A stretch of 64,000 nt of DNA, taken from the NCBI RefSeq assembly GCF_900176485.1, contig NZ_FWYD01000002.1, forward strand, positions 372,001 to 436,000. Direction: 5' to 3'. The translations under genes were made by a program, and so were the position numbers. Below are positions 48,312 to 57,254 of this stretch, piece by piece. The stretch is from Primorskyibacter flagellatus. Lineage in GTDB: Bacteria; Pseudomonadota; Alphaproteobacteria; Rhodobacterales; Rhodobacteraceae. Every line of letters starts with the position of its first letter. The stretch's first letter is position 1. The notes beneath the pieces are model-generated. The model made no database searches. It was not told the DNA's origin and was given only the letters and a program-made list of their open reading frames with translations.

Positions 48312-49883
48312 CTAGTCGTATTCAATGCGGTAAGTGACCTCCAAAGACCGAACATTCCTGCCGGGCGCGACATCCGGGCGAAACGTGATCTGCCCATCGG
48401 CTCCTATCGGTGCCCGTGACTGCTGTGAATTCGCCAGTGGGACGGGCCGCGATTGCATCGCTTCGTCGGCGTCCGCGCCGTTTTCAAAGGCAGCAATGAT
48501 GGCTGACAGTTTGGCTTTCTGTTCGCTATAACTGCTTTTTGCGAAGGCACTTGCATGGCTGTCGATCTTGCGTTCCACGCGCTCCGCCTCGGCTGTGCGA
48601 CCGATACCATGATACGCCTCAGCCAATGTCAGGTAGATCCATTCTCGGTCACCACGTCCGGCAAAGCTATCTTCGTCACTGATAAGATCCTCGCAAATCC
48701 GCGCAACTTGCTCACGGATCATGTTGGCATGCCCGAAATTGACAATCGCGTCGAACCGCGTTTCCTGACGCGTCGCCCGCAGCGAGTACATGAAAGCGAC
48801 GTTGATCCCGTTGTAATAGTCCTGCCGAATGTAAAACCCCCGTTCGTAAAACCGGATCGCCCGATCAAGATATTCCGCATCATCGGTCAAATCGAACAGG
48901 CGCTTGTTGATCGCGCCCGCCAGACCAAGCGTTTCGGGATCGTTGGTGATACCCGGCGCGCAATACTTCTCTAATATGTCTTCGGCCTGATAGAGCGCAG
49001 ACATTGTCAGATCAGCGTCAATCTTGCCGTTCGTGTCGCGTTTCTCACCGACTTTGTAGGTGGCGAGTGCAAGCTTCTGCACAAGATACACATCCGGCTT
49101 GCTGTCGGGCCGCCCTTTGGTTTGCAGGTCCATGGTTCGGCGCAGCAGATCTATGGCAGTCTCGAAGTCTTTCGACGCCATCGCGTCCTCGGCGGCTTGC
49201 AGCATGGTCGCAAGCGATGCGCCATCATCTGGCAGGGCAGTGTTCCGCGCCTCTGGCGCAATATACGCGGGCGGCACAAGGAACGATTCAGGGGTATAGT
49301 CCGGCGGCCTCATACTTTTCAGATTTCGATAAACCGGACTGTCAGATTCTGCGGGCACATCAGGTGAAGTTTCCTGTCGGATCCTTTCGGTCCCGATGAT
49401 CTTGGCCAGAATATCGGATAGATACGCGACAAACCGGTCCTGTTCGTCGGCGCTGATGCCTTCGCCGCCATGCTCGTATTGATGGATCACGAAAGAACTG
49501 AGATCGAAGGGAATGCGTTCCAGCAACAGCGCCTCGGCGATCAGCACCGTGGTATTCGGGCGCTGCGCGTGCCTTACGCCCAACTCGTAAAAAACGTTGG
49601 CATTCAAAGTCGACAGATCGGCAATGACCAAATCTGCCTCAAACAGCCAGCGATACATGATGGAATCAATCTGACCGGTCAGGTTGGCATCAATGGCGCG
49701 AAAACAATTGACGTTAACCTTGTCACAGGCCGGCTGGACCAACTGCTTAAAGGTCTGGTCAAGGTTCAGAACGCGGCCCGTCACATAGTCGGTCTTGTGG
49801 CCAAACCCCGTTACCACAAAGCATGTCAGCTGCCGCTCTGACCCGCCCTTTGCATCAGACGATTCGTTTCCATCCTGCTGCAT
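48312..49883 (-). CDS. TIR/deoxyribosyltransferase-like domain fused to TPR-type (DUF4071-like) region
   Basis: 523 aa. Residues about 20-120 form a Rossmann-like domain with CFVVTGFGHK, ADLVIADLSTLNANVFYELG and Glu100 in the place of the catalytic Glu of nucleoside 2-deoxyribosyltransferase and TIR-like enzymes. Residues about 220-470 are helical repeats like the TRAFs-binding/DUF4071 region. The C-terminal 60 residues are beta-rich. Such N-terminal domains often cleave NAD or nucleotides in conflict systems. ATG 49883 follows GGAGGG and is 27 bases after the patatin gene, on the same transcript. Confidence 0.82.
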   Translation of the reverse strand: MQQDGNESSDAKGGSERQLTCFVVTGFGHKTDYVTGRVLNLDQTFKQLVQPACDKVNVNCFRAIDANLTGQIDSIMYRWLFEADLVIADLSTLNANVFYELGVRHAQRPNTTVLIAEALLLERIPFDLSSFVIHQYEHGGEGISADEQDRFVAYLSDILAKIIGTERIRQETSPDVPAESDSPVYRNLKSMRPPDYTPESFLVPPAYIAPEARNTALPDDGASLATMLQAAEDAMASKDFETAIDLLRRTMDLQTKGRPDSKPDVYLVQKLALATYKVGEKRDTNGKIDADLTMSALYQAEDILEKYCAPGITNDPETLGLAGAINKRLFDLTDDAEYLDRAIRFYERGFYIRQDYYNGINVAFMYSLRATRQETRFDAIVNFGHANMIREQVARICEDLISDEDSFAGRGDREWIYLTLAEAYHGIGRTAEAERVERKIDSHASAFAKSSYSEQKAKLSAIIAAFENGADADEAMQSRPVPLANSQQSRAPIGADGQITFRPDVAPGRNVRSLEVTYRIEYD

Positions 49884-49910
49884 TATATGTCCCTCCGTCC
49901 GTGGAATCCG

Positions 49911-51056
49911 TCACCCGATATCGAACTGTTTACCGAAATGCTCTTCCTTTATCAGGATACAAGCCGCCTTACCTATATCGGTCAGGTCGTCCATGTTTTC
50001 GGGTTTGTCCATCTGCGCAATCGCCTCCAGCCGATCCATCGAGTAGTCGACATTCAGGTTGTCTTTCAGCCATACGGTGTCGAACTCGACGTTGTAGCGC
50101 AGATAGGTCAACAGTGGCGTGCCACCGCCCAGAATATCAGAACTTAGATCGCCCACCTCGCTGTCGATCGATCGCGCCGTCGGGCTGTCCGACATCCATT
50201 GCAGCAACTGTTCGTTCAACGCGGCATTATCGTCCATCAGCGAGGACAAACCGCGCACGCCCAGTTCTGCGGCGGACATTTTCATGACCTTTTCCTGCTC
50301 CATCGCCAGTGTCTTGGTACCGGTGCCCAATGACACAATCTGGATCTTGTCGCTGCCCACCGGCCAGTTCAACCCGTGGTTTTTCAGCGCTGCGAGCATC
50401 AACAGTTGCAGCGCCGGATTGTTGTAGGGACTGACCCCACCATCGACGAATGCGCCCTGCATGTCAGATGTCACATTGATCAGTTCGGGTTCAAAATACG
50501 TCGGCGCAGCCGAGCTTGCCCGAACCACCTGGCGCAGCAGGTAATCCTTGTTGGGCGTTGACCCGCTGCCGGGGATCTCGTTGTAATACATACCCTTGGG
50601 GTTGTTGTGGATAATCCACGGGCTGCCGGTGTCGATGCGTTTGACGACAATCCCCAGCCCGGTTTTCACCTCTGGCCCGCCAAGACAGATATCGCCGTAT
50701 TCACGTTCCAGACCTTCGCGCACGGCCTTGGCGGAAAATTTCGGCCGCAAAAGCCCCATCCGAAAGAATGACGATTGGAAAATGTCGTTTCCAAATTCGA
50801 GGTAAAGCTTGTTGATCCGGCTGACCGGCCAGCCAAGTGCCAGCGCCGACGCAATGATCGCACCGGTAGAAGTGCCGCCGATCAGGTCGAAATAATCCGA
50901 TAAGACCGTGTTTTCGTCACCGGTACGCTTGCGCAATATCTCTTCTATGCGGGCCAGCATTTGCAGGGTCAGAATTCCGCGGATGCCGCCCCCGTCCAGT
51001 GCAAGAATTCGCTTTGGGCCTGGTCCGAACAAATGAGCGTTCAGGTCTTTTGACAT
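49911..51056 (-). CDS. patatin-like phospholipase
   Basis: 381-aa lipid acyl hydrolase. Oxyanion motif ALDGGGIRGILT (residues 19-30), nucleophile GGTSTG with Ser63, and catalytic Asp205 in FVDGGVSPYNNP give an intact Ser-Asp dyad. No signal peptide, so it should act on the inner leaflet. It belongs to the branch of bacterial patatins that includes CapV effectors, but no cyclic-nucleotide synthase is seen nearby. ATG 51056 has an AAAGG site; an ATG at 51077 is possible. Operon with the TIR/TPR gene. Confidence 0.92.
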   Translation of the reverse strand: MSKDLNAHLFGPGPKRILALDGGGIRGILTLQMLARIEEILRKRTGDENTVLSDYFDLIGGTSTGAIIASALALGWPVSRINKLYLEFGNDIFQSSFFRMGLLRPKFSAKAVREGLEREYGDICLGGPEVKTGLGIVVKRIDTGSPWIIHNNPKGMYYNEIPGSGSTPNKDYLLRQVVRASSAAPTYFEPELINVTSDMQGAFVDGGVSPYNNPALQLLMLAALKNHGLNWPVGSDKIQIVSLGTGTKTLAMEQEKVMKMSAAELGVRGLSSLMDDNAALNEQLLQWMSDSPTARSIDSEVGDLSSDILGGGTPLLTYLRYNVEFDTVWLKDNLNVDYSMDRLEAIAQMDKPENMDDLTDIGKAACILIKEEHFGKQFDIG

Positions 51057-51438
51057 TTGGCTAACCTTTCTTTGCATCGCGAGATGGAACTCTCCGATAT
51101 GTATTCATGTGTTTGAAAAAATTGGTCTGTCCGGAAGAGTACAAAGGAGACAGACACGCGACTTCGGTTGATTGGTGGACCAAAGCCGATACGGGCCAAG
51201 TGGAAAAACGCTTGTTTTCATTTTGATTGCGAAGGCTGCGGAACCGCATGTCTATTGGAGCCGTTTCCCTATCTGAAAGTCAACAGTCACGCGGGCTTGC
51301 GCGCTGGTCTAGAGGCCGAATTCGTCGCTCTCCACTGCTTGCAGGATGCTGGCATCAGACCCATTTGGGAGGAGGGCTGACTGACACGAAGGCGGATGAT
51401 CCTTATTTGCCGTTGATCTGTGAAGGATGGGTAAAGAT
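51057..51438. other. divergent spacer between patatin and SLOG-like genes
   Basis: About 380 bases, less GC-rich than the genes around it. It must carry the promoters of both divergent genes. A short open frame (51168-51380, TTG start, cysteines in FDCEGCGTACLLEP) is present but lacks a placed ribosome site and typical codon use, so it is not called. No repeat stands out. Confidence 0.4.
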
Positions 51439-52002
51439 ATGCAACGCGTGATTTTGTTCAGCGGCCATATGATCGACAGTCCGGACCGGGACACACCGCG
51501 ATTTCCGGCGTCGATGGAAGATGCGGCAAGCGCGCGGATCGCGGCAATTCTTGAAGGCTGGCGGGTCGGCAAGGACGACATTTGCATCTGTGGCGGCGCA
51601 CGCGGGGGGGACATTCTTTTCGCGGAACACGGTCTTGACCGGGGCGCGCAGGTGCGGTTGTTCCTCCCGTTGGAAAAAGAAGCATTTCTTGAGGAGTCGG
51701 TCAGGCTCCCGCTCGCTTGCGACTCTGGCTGGGAGGACCGGTTTGCAGATGTCCTTGGACGGTCTACGGCGGCGTGGCCGGATCCGGCCGGCGCCACCGA
51801 TGCCTCGGACAACCCTTTCGCGCGGAACAACACCCGCATGATTGCTGCGGCAAAGACCTGTGCCGATGGCGGCCCGATTCATCTGCTGCTGTTGTGGAAT
51901 GGACAGGGCGGTGACGGCGACGGCGGCACCGCCGATGTCGCGCATCGGGTCGAGTGTATCGCGGCGAAGGTGGCGATCATTGATCCAGCCAAACTGCATT
52001 GA
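51439..52002 (+). CDS. SLOG-like nucleotide-ligand-binding protein
   Basis: 187 aa with the pattern VILFSGHMIDSPDRDTPRFP at the N-terminus and the glycine-rich loop CGGARGGDILFAE (residues 51-63), characteristic of SLOG/LOG-type Rossmannoid domains that bind or process nucleotides. A later LLLLWNGQGGDGDGGT is also conserved in this group. ATG 51439 suits the AAGGA at 51423-51427; ATG 51427 overlaps that site. Similar domains are found with TRAFs-binding/DUF4071 proteins and with SLATT genes, both of which are adjacent here. Confidence 0.8.
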   Translation: MQRVILFSGHMIDSPDRDTPRFPASMEDAASARIAAILEGWRVGKDDICICGGARGGDILFAEHGLDRGAQVRLFLPLEKEAFLEESVRLPLACDSGWEDRFADVLGRSTAAWPDPAGATDASDNPFARNNTRMIAAAKTCADGGPIHLLLLWNGQGGDGDGGTADVAHRVECIAAKVAIIDPAKLH

Positions 52003-52009
52003 TCCGGGT

Positions 52010-52489
52010 CTACCCGCCTTCTGGCGAGGATTTCTCCATTCCCGCGCGCTCTGCCTGATCGGACTGGGTTGCCTTTCGTATCGACTGGGTCCAGCCCGAT
52101 GTTTCCTTCCGCAGCATGGTCTCAACCCGCGTGACCAACAGTTCAAAGGGCTTTTCACCGTCATATGGTGCCGCCCGCGCGAGAAAGAGGAATTTCTCCT
52201 GCTTCAAAGCCTCTGACACGGCACGGTATTCGCCCCAGTTTTCCTGGAACCGGTACAGCCCAATGACCCCGGCGAGGACTGCCACAATCAGCCCCAAAGC
52301 ACCGATCACCATGCCGACATAGACGTGTTTGTCGATGTATCCGGCCAAGAGCGGGATCGACGCGGCGGCAATAATCTCGATCAGCCGCAGCTTCTTGTAA
52401 GCGGCCTGATTGGACACGCTTTTGCGGTCGTACCACTCAATCTGCCCATCGAGGCGCTGCTCCAGATAGTCGGTTTCGGCGCTGGTCAT
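52010..52489 (-). CDS. SLATT-type (DUF4231) two-helix membrane protein
   Basis: 159 aa. The N-terminus has the family pattern QIEWYDRKSVSNQAAYKKLR, then two membrane helices (LIEIIAAASIPLLAGYI and VYVGMVIGALGLIVAVLAGVIGLY) and a cytoplasmic tail with RFQENWGEYRAVSEALKQEK. SLATT proteins are predicted pore-forming effectors controlled by nucleotide-sensing partners such as SLOG proteins, one of which is encoded convergently 7 bases away. ATG 52489 preferred to TTG 52504. It follows the FadL-type gene by 18 bases. Confidence 0.87.
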   Translation of the reverse strand: MTSAETDYLEQRLDGQIEWYDRKSVSNQAAYKKLRLIEIIAAASIPLLAGYIDKHVYVGMVIGALGLIVAVLAGVIGLYRFQENWGEYRAVSEALKQEKFLFLARAAPYDGEKPFELLVTRVETMLRKETSGWTQSIRKATQSDQAERAGMEKSSPEGG

Positions 52490-52507
52490 GGCATGACGGC
52501 CCAAGCG

Positions 52508-53815
52508 TCAGAAGCTGTGCACATATTGAACCATGACAATATCCGCATCGATCTTGATGTCGCCATTCAGCGAACCTCGTCCGGGATTGGTGGCTTCGGT
52601 CAGACGGATCGGTGCGTCGTCAAAGAACGTGTGCGCATAGCCGAACTTGATGGACCGCGACGGCGAGAACGCATGCGACAGGCCAAGGCCAACATAGTAG
52701 CGATGCGCATTGGGTGCCCGCGGGTTGCGGACCTTGGTCGGTGTCGGGGTTTCGTCATAGGCGAGCCCCCCGAAAATCTTGGTCTTGGGCGTCACCTGAT
52801 AGCCTGCGCCGACGGCGACATAGATTGCGTCGTGCCAGCCGTTTTTGACCTCGATGGTTCCAAGACCATTCGACGTCTCAACGATCGTGTCTGTAAATTT
52901 GCTCCACCCGGTCAGTGTTGCCGACCCGTAGACCTCCAGCTTGTCGTTGATTTGCCCATGCGCGCCAAGCTGCAACATCCACGGCGTAGCAATATCGTAT
53001 TTCGCCGATCCGGAATCCGAGATGCCAAAGCCGGGCAGCGCGGCCAATGCTGCCGTCGATCCGTCGATCTGTACGTCGCCGTCGAATTCATGGTTGATCG
53101 CTGACCGATAGGAGACGCCGAACCGCCATTGATCCGTCGCCTGATATTCCAGACCGACCGTGGCCCCGAATGCCAGCTTGTCGCCCTCAAACGTCGCCAA
53201 TGCATCAGTCCCGCGCGCCGGAGCAGCGGGCGTTGTCGAAATGTTGGTCGCGAATTTCGAGGTATAATACTGGATGTTGAGTCCCGCACCGAGGCTAAGC
53301 TGTTCAGTGACCTGATAAGACAGCATCGGGCTGAGGTTGTAGGCTGTCAGTTCTGTTGTCGTCGCGGTGTATCGGGATGCGGCTGTGTCAGTATAGTCCG
53401 ATTCCGTCGCCCAGGGTGCGTTGAACGCCAGCCCGAAATGCAGCTTGTCCGACAGTTGCTTGCTCACATACCAGAAACCGGAAAAGGTCGTGTCGAGGAA
53501 TTGCGACGGCTCTGACGGGTTCCCGTCTGTGATCGGCACGCCGCCGGATGTGGTAGCAGACAGCCCTTCAAACGTGTCGGTTGGCAGGATCAGCGTCACA
53601 CCGGCAGACGCATTCCATCCCGGAAACCGGCTCAGCGACGCAGGGTTGGAAAACATCGCCGATACGTCGTCAATGCCCGCACCATTCGCGGCATAGGCTG
53701 TTCCCAGCCCCATCGCGCTTTGATGCAGGTTTTGGTAGCCATTGGCCATCGCCGAAATCGGAACTGCCAGCGCCACCATCAGGGTCACCGTTGATAAATG
53801 TCTTTTCAAGAGCAT
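52508..53815 (-). CDS. OmpP1/FadL/TodX-family outer-membrane porin
   Basis: 435-aa outer-membrane beta-barrel with signal peptide ending SAMA and the FadL N-terminus GYQNLHQSAMGLGTAYAANGAGIDDVSAMFSNPASL, shown here by its NPASL and GxG parts. The C-terminal residue is Phe, as in barrels. Transports long-chain fatty acids or other hydrophobic compounds. Its place beside patatin and oxidising haem enzymes would suit lipid traffic (inference). Confidence 0.92.
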   Translation of the reverse strand: MLLKRHLSTVTLMVALAVPISAMANGYQNLHQSAMGLGTAYAANGAGIDDVSAMFSNPASLSRFPGWNASAGVTLILPTDTFEGLSATTSGGVPITDGNPSEPSQFLDTTFSGFWYVSKQLSDKLHFGLAFNAPWATESDYTDTAASRYTATTTELTAYNLSPMLSYQVTEQLSLGAGLNIQYYTSKFATNISTTPAAPARGTDALATFEGDKLAFGATVGLEYQATDQWRFGVSYRSAINHEFDGDVQIDGSTAALAALPGFGISDSGSAKYDIATPWMLQLGAHGQINDKLEVYGSATLTGWSKFTDTIVETSNGLGTIEVKNGWHDAIYVAVGAGYQVTPKTKIFGGLAYDETPTPTKVRNPRAPNAHRYYVGLGLSHAFSPSRSIKFGYAHTFFDDAPIRLTEATNPGRGSLNGDIKIDADIVMVQYVHSF

Positions 53816-54357
53816 GACGCTTGTCCTCTGCGTGACGCCGTGGCCCGTTAATGATCGGTCATCGGCAATATGCGCAAGCGCCCCTATGGCCTTGCTTTGC
53901 TGGGAACTGGAAAAATTACGCTCTGGAAACCGCCGGTCGGATGTGATCCCGACCTAAGGCAAATCTGAATGGCTTGGATACCTGCCGAAAAAAGACAGCA
54001 GCGCCAGCCACGGCGTACACCTATACATATGCTACTTATGCAACCTTAGACTGTATCAGGTAAACCCCGATAACATTGCTTGGCACCGCCAGTTCGCAAA
54101 TCATAAGATGTGGATTTTCGGTCACACACACCGTCCCCCCACATCAGGCTGCGGGCGATAAGCCTTAAGACAATGGCAAATAAGTGTAAACTTGCCCGAC
54201 CCCAAGGGTTGTGTCGCGTGGCTGACAAGGCGATGTCTCTTGACGTAGCACTACTATTACGGAAACATGCGTACATCTTTAACGGCAGCGTATCCAAGGC
54301 AACAGATTTTGGCCGGACCATGCCTGCTGGAATACGCTTGCCCCTGACGAACACCTG
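53816..54357. other. long spacer before the TIR-STAND operon
   Basis: About 540 bases with lower GC than the surroundings and no convincing gene. Two short frames (54110-54358 on plus, 54046-54408 on minus) lack ribosome sites and family likeness. It should contain the promoter of the FadL-type gene and that of the six-gene operon; an AT-rich patch lies at 54020-54055. No clear repeat was found. Confidence 0.5.
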
Positions 54358-55596
54358 ATGAAACCGAACCGCAGGAAACGCATTACCTTGGCCAGGACCA
54401 TTCTTCACGCCGCGGGTTCGGTCTTTGGTTGTCTGCGTGCATGGGTTTTTCTGGCCATAATGGGTGTCATTTCAACAATGCCCGCATTGGCCCAGACCTG
54501 TGATGTTGACTTTGTGCCGATGCCCGCCGGCTTCCCGGACCAGCCGATCAATATCTTCATTCCGCGCAGCACCGCATCCGGATCGCTGCCGCTGAGTGAC
54601 GAGATCGCAAAGGCCATCCGCAATCTCAAGGACGCCGACGGCAACGATCTGAACATCGAGGTGAACCTTCTGTTCAAGTTCGGTGGCAATCTGGACGTCG
54701 CGCTGGAGTATTTCTCAGAGCTGCCGCCAAACGGGTATAACGTCATACAGCTTAACGACACCTATGCCAGCCTGCTTGCCACATCACCCGATCAGGATGT
54801 GTTCCTGACGCCCCTGAACATCGCGCAGATCACCTTCAGTCAGCTGTACATCCGCACGGACGATACCCGGTTTTCGGATCTTGGCGGGTTTGTCGATCAC
54901 GCATCGGCGGGTGACACCTCGACCTTGAAAATCGCGATTTTCGGCGGCGATGATACCGGCCTTGGGCTTGAGGATTTCCTGCTGGAAAAGTTCGAGCAAG
55001 CTTTTCTGATCCCGCTCGACACCTCTGCCGAAACGCCGGTGATCGAAGAGGTGCCGACCACGGCCAACGACCCAGCCACCCCGCCCGCCTTTGTGCCGCA
55101 AGCCTATGAAAGCGGGTCCGAAAGGTACTTTTCGCTGTTCAACAAGACGGACAGCAAGGATGGCTACGCCGATGCCCTGATCGAGCAACCCGGCGACATT
55201 GCGCGGCTGATAGAAGGTGGTTTCCTGAAGCCGATCTTCACCTTGCTGCCAAAGAAGGACGTTACACAGGCGCTGACCGCGCGACTTGGGCCGACCACGT
55301 CTTTCGCTACGCCTGACCGGGAACAATGCCATGCCTATTACCGGTTCCGGGGCTTTTTCGTACAGCAGAACATACCGCCCGAACGACGACAATTTCTGGA
55401 CTGGTTGTTCCAGCAAGCCTTCAACTCCGAGAGTTTTCAGAAATTCAATCGCACACACTATATGGATGTCCTGTATACTAACCCGGACATCATCAGCAGC
55501 TACTGCTCCAGAAAACAGGCAGAAGCGTTCTTTTTCGATAGTATCAGCCATTTCAAAGAGTGTTTGGACGCGGCGAGCCCTGACAATGCTCGATGA
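54358..55596 (+). CDS. exported solute-binding-like protein, first gene of six-gene operon
   Basis: 412 aa with a long signal peptide (basic start, AWVFLAIMGVISTMPALAQ). The mature N-terminus QPINIFIPRSTASGSLPLSD resembles the TctC-type extracytoplasmic binding fold used for carboxylates, and the rest has the alpha/beta pattern of binding proteins, but likeness is distant. Four cysteines in the C-terminal half (ISSYCSRK, FKECLD). No clear ribosome site precedes ATG 54358. The next gene starts the base after its stop. Confidence 0.75.
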   Translation: MKPNRRKRITLARTILHAAGSVFGCLRAWVFLAIMGVISTMPALAQTCDVDFVPMPAGFPDQPINIFIPRSTASGSLPLSDEIAKAIRNLKDADGNDLNIEVNLLFKFGGNLDVALEYFSELPPNGYNVIQLNDTYASLLATSPDQDVFLTPLNIAQITFSQLYIRTDDTRFSDLGGFVDHASAGDTSTLKIAIFGGDDTGLGLEDFLLEKFEQAFLIPLDTSAETPVIEEVPTTANDPATPPAFVPQAYESGSERYFSLFNKTDSKDGYADALIEQPGDIARLIEGGFLKPIFTLLPKKDVTQALTARLGPTTSFATPDREQCHAYYRFRGFFVQQNIPPERRQFLDWLFQQAFNSESFQKFNRTHYMDVLYTNPDIISSYCSRKQAEAFFFDSISHFKECLDAASPDNAR

Positions 55597-56568
55597 ATGG
55601 AGATGCCCGAATTGAACGATCCGACTGTCGATCGGCTGGCTCGCGCCGCGTTGCAAAGCGATACAGAGGCGTATCGCTTGATCGCGAAACGTCTGTCCCG
55701 AAACCCGCTGGAGACTGCCTTGTTCGGTGGTAAATGGAACGGGGATCACGTCGAGCGCCGCTTGCGGCTGTTCCGCGATCTGACGCCGGAATATGAACGA
55801 GTGATGGCGGGTTTTGGCATCTCTGATCCCAGCGCGACTTTCCTGTTCGAGATCATCGTGCCGCTTACGCAATATCTGGGCCAACGCGCGACCGAAGCGT
55901 CCGGCACCTTTCTGGTTGGCATCGGCGGCGGTCCGGGGGTTGGCAAAACGACGCAATCCAAGATCCTGTCCGCCTGTCTGCCGATGATGGCGTCTGCCAA
56001 GCAACGCTGTCTCAGCCTTTCGCTGGACGACTTCTATTTCCCGAAAGAAGAACGTCTGCGCCGTGGACACAAGTGGCGGACCTTGCCCGGATCGCATGAT
56101 ACCGAACGGCTTTGCGCGTTTGTCTCGTCACTTGATCGCCGGGGCGAGACGTTGACCGTTCCACGCTACGATCTGGGCCGCGACACGCCAGCGGCGGACG
56201 AGGTTCTGCCGGACACGCCCGACATCTGCATTTTCGACGGGGCGATGGTCGGCGCGCGCTGCCCCGGCTATGACACACTGGCAGATCGGTTCGATTTCTT
56301 CATCTACCTCGACGCCCCGATTGCCCAATTGCAACAATGGCGTTTTGGCCGAGAACGCAAAATCCGCCAACAAACCCATGGGCAGGCCGGATTTACCGAA
56401 GAGCAGATGCAAGCGTTCTGGAACGAAGCCTTGCAACCCAGCATCACCCAATGGGTCATGCCAAACGCACGCATCGCCGATGTGGTGCTGGAAATCGGGC
56501 CTGACAGAAATCTTCTGGGGGTCCGTCGGCCGCAATCGCAGGCCAAGACAGAGGCAGAGACTATATGA
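55597..56568 (+). CDS. P-loop kinase resembling D-glycerate 3-kinase
   Basis: 323 aa. Walker A GGGPGVGKTT (about 110-119) and the substrate loop LSLDDFYFPKEERLRRGHKW and TLPGSHDTER match the GLYK/uridine-kinase/pantothenate-kinase clade, particularly glycerate 3-kinases. Walker B-like DICIFDGAMVGAR. Unlike metabolic homologues it has an extra N-terminal helical region of about 100 residues. An in-frame ATG at 55603 is possible. Overlaps the methyltransferase by 4 bases. Confidence 0.83.
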   Translation: MEMPELNDPTVDRLARAALQSDTEAYRLIAKRLSRNPLETALFGGKWNGDHVERRLRLFRDLTPEYERVMAGFGISDPSATFLFEIIVPLTQYLGQRATEASGTFLVGIGGGPGVGKTTQSKILSACLPMMASAKQRCLSLSLDDFYFPKEERLRRGHKWRTLPGSHDTERLCAFVSSLDRRGETLTVPRYDLGRDTPAADEVLPDTPDICIFDGAMVGARCPGYDTLADRFDFFIYLDAPIAQLQQWRFGRERKIRQQTHGQAGFTEEQMQAFWNEALQPSITQWVMPNARIADVVLEIGPDRNLLGVRRPQSQAKTEAETI

Positions 56569-57251
56569 CCGTGACAAACGAGGCAGAGAAACAGGCGCGC
56601 GTAGACGCCCTGCTGGTGCAAGGCAAAAACGTGTATCAGCCGCTTTACAACTACCCCCACAAGCCCGCGATTGGGCCGCTGCGCCCCTGCTTGGACCGTT
56701 GCCGCGCGGTCGAGGAGGCGATGGGTGACAATATAGAGGGACGCAAGCTGTGGGATGCGGGCTGTTCACTGGGCTATAACACGCTGTATTTCGTGGATCG
56801 CGGCATGATCGGGCGCGGCAGCGATATTGACCCGCGCAATGTCAGCCTGTGTCAGGAAATCCAGCTCTACACGCCCGGCAGCGCCACATTCGTGCAAGAA
56901 GAGCTTTCGGCTGAAACCTGCGCGCAAATAGCGCCCGGAGACTTCGACTATGCGTTTTTCTTCAGCATTCTCCACCACATCGTGCAAAACAAGGGGTTAA
57001 AGCATGTTCAGGGCATGATGCAGATGCTGACGGAGCGCATTCCGGTTCTGTTTGTCGAATTGGCGCTGAAATCCGAGATCCCGCCCCCCGGCTATACGTG
57101 GGACACTTATTTGCCGGACGAAGAGTTGGCAATTTTTGAGACCTGTGGCGCGCTTGATATTCAGCTGATTGGCCACTTTGCCACTCATGTCGGGCCAGTT
57201 CCCCGCCCGCTGTACCGCGTTTCGCGCAAAAACGGCGGCGGGACATCCTGA
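56565..57251 (+). CDS. SAM-dependent methyltransferase
   Basis: 228 aa, class I Rossmann methyltransferase. Motif I WDAGCSLGYNTLYF, acidic loop end GSDIDPRN, and motif IV-like FDYAFFFSILHHIV. The LHH pattern is found in small-molecule methyltransferases. Substrate unknown. Coupled upstream with the kinase (4-base overlap) and downstream with the transporter (3-base gap). Confidence 0.87.
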   Translation: MTVTNEAEKQARVDALLVQGKNVYQPLYNYPHKPAIGPLRPCLDRCRAVEEAMGDNIEGRKLWDAGCSLGYNTLYFVDRGMIGRGSDIDPRNVSLCQEIQLYTPGSATFVQEELSAETCAQIAPGDFDYAFFFSILHHIVQNKGLKHVQGMMQMLTERIPVLFVELALKSEIPPPGYTWDTYLPDEELAIFETCGALDIQLIGHFATHVGPVPRPLYRVSRKNGGGTS

Positions 57252-57254
57252 GCA

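Noticed and set aside
51168-51380. Small cysteine-containing open frame before the SLOG-like gene
   Set aside because: Needs a TTG start without a placed ribosome site; codon use unlike neighbours; kept only as a remark on the spacer.
48312-52489. A CBASS locus built around the patatin
   Set aside because: No CD-NTase, Cap2/Cap3 or cyclic-nucleotide synthase gene is visible on either strand within the window.
54046-54408. Minus-strand 120-aa frame and plus-strand 82-aa frame (54110-54358)
   Set aside because: No ribosome site, no family likeness, atypical composition.
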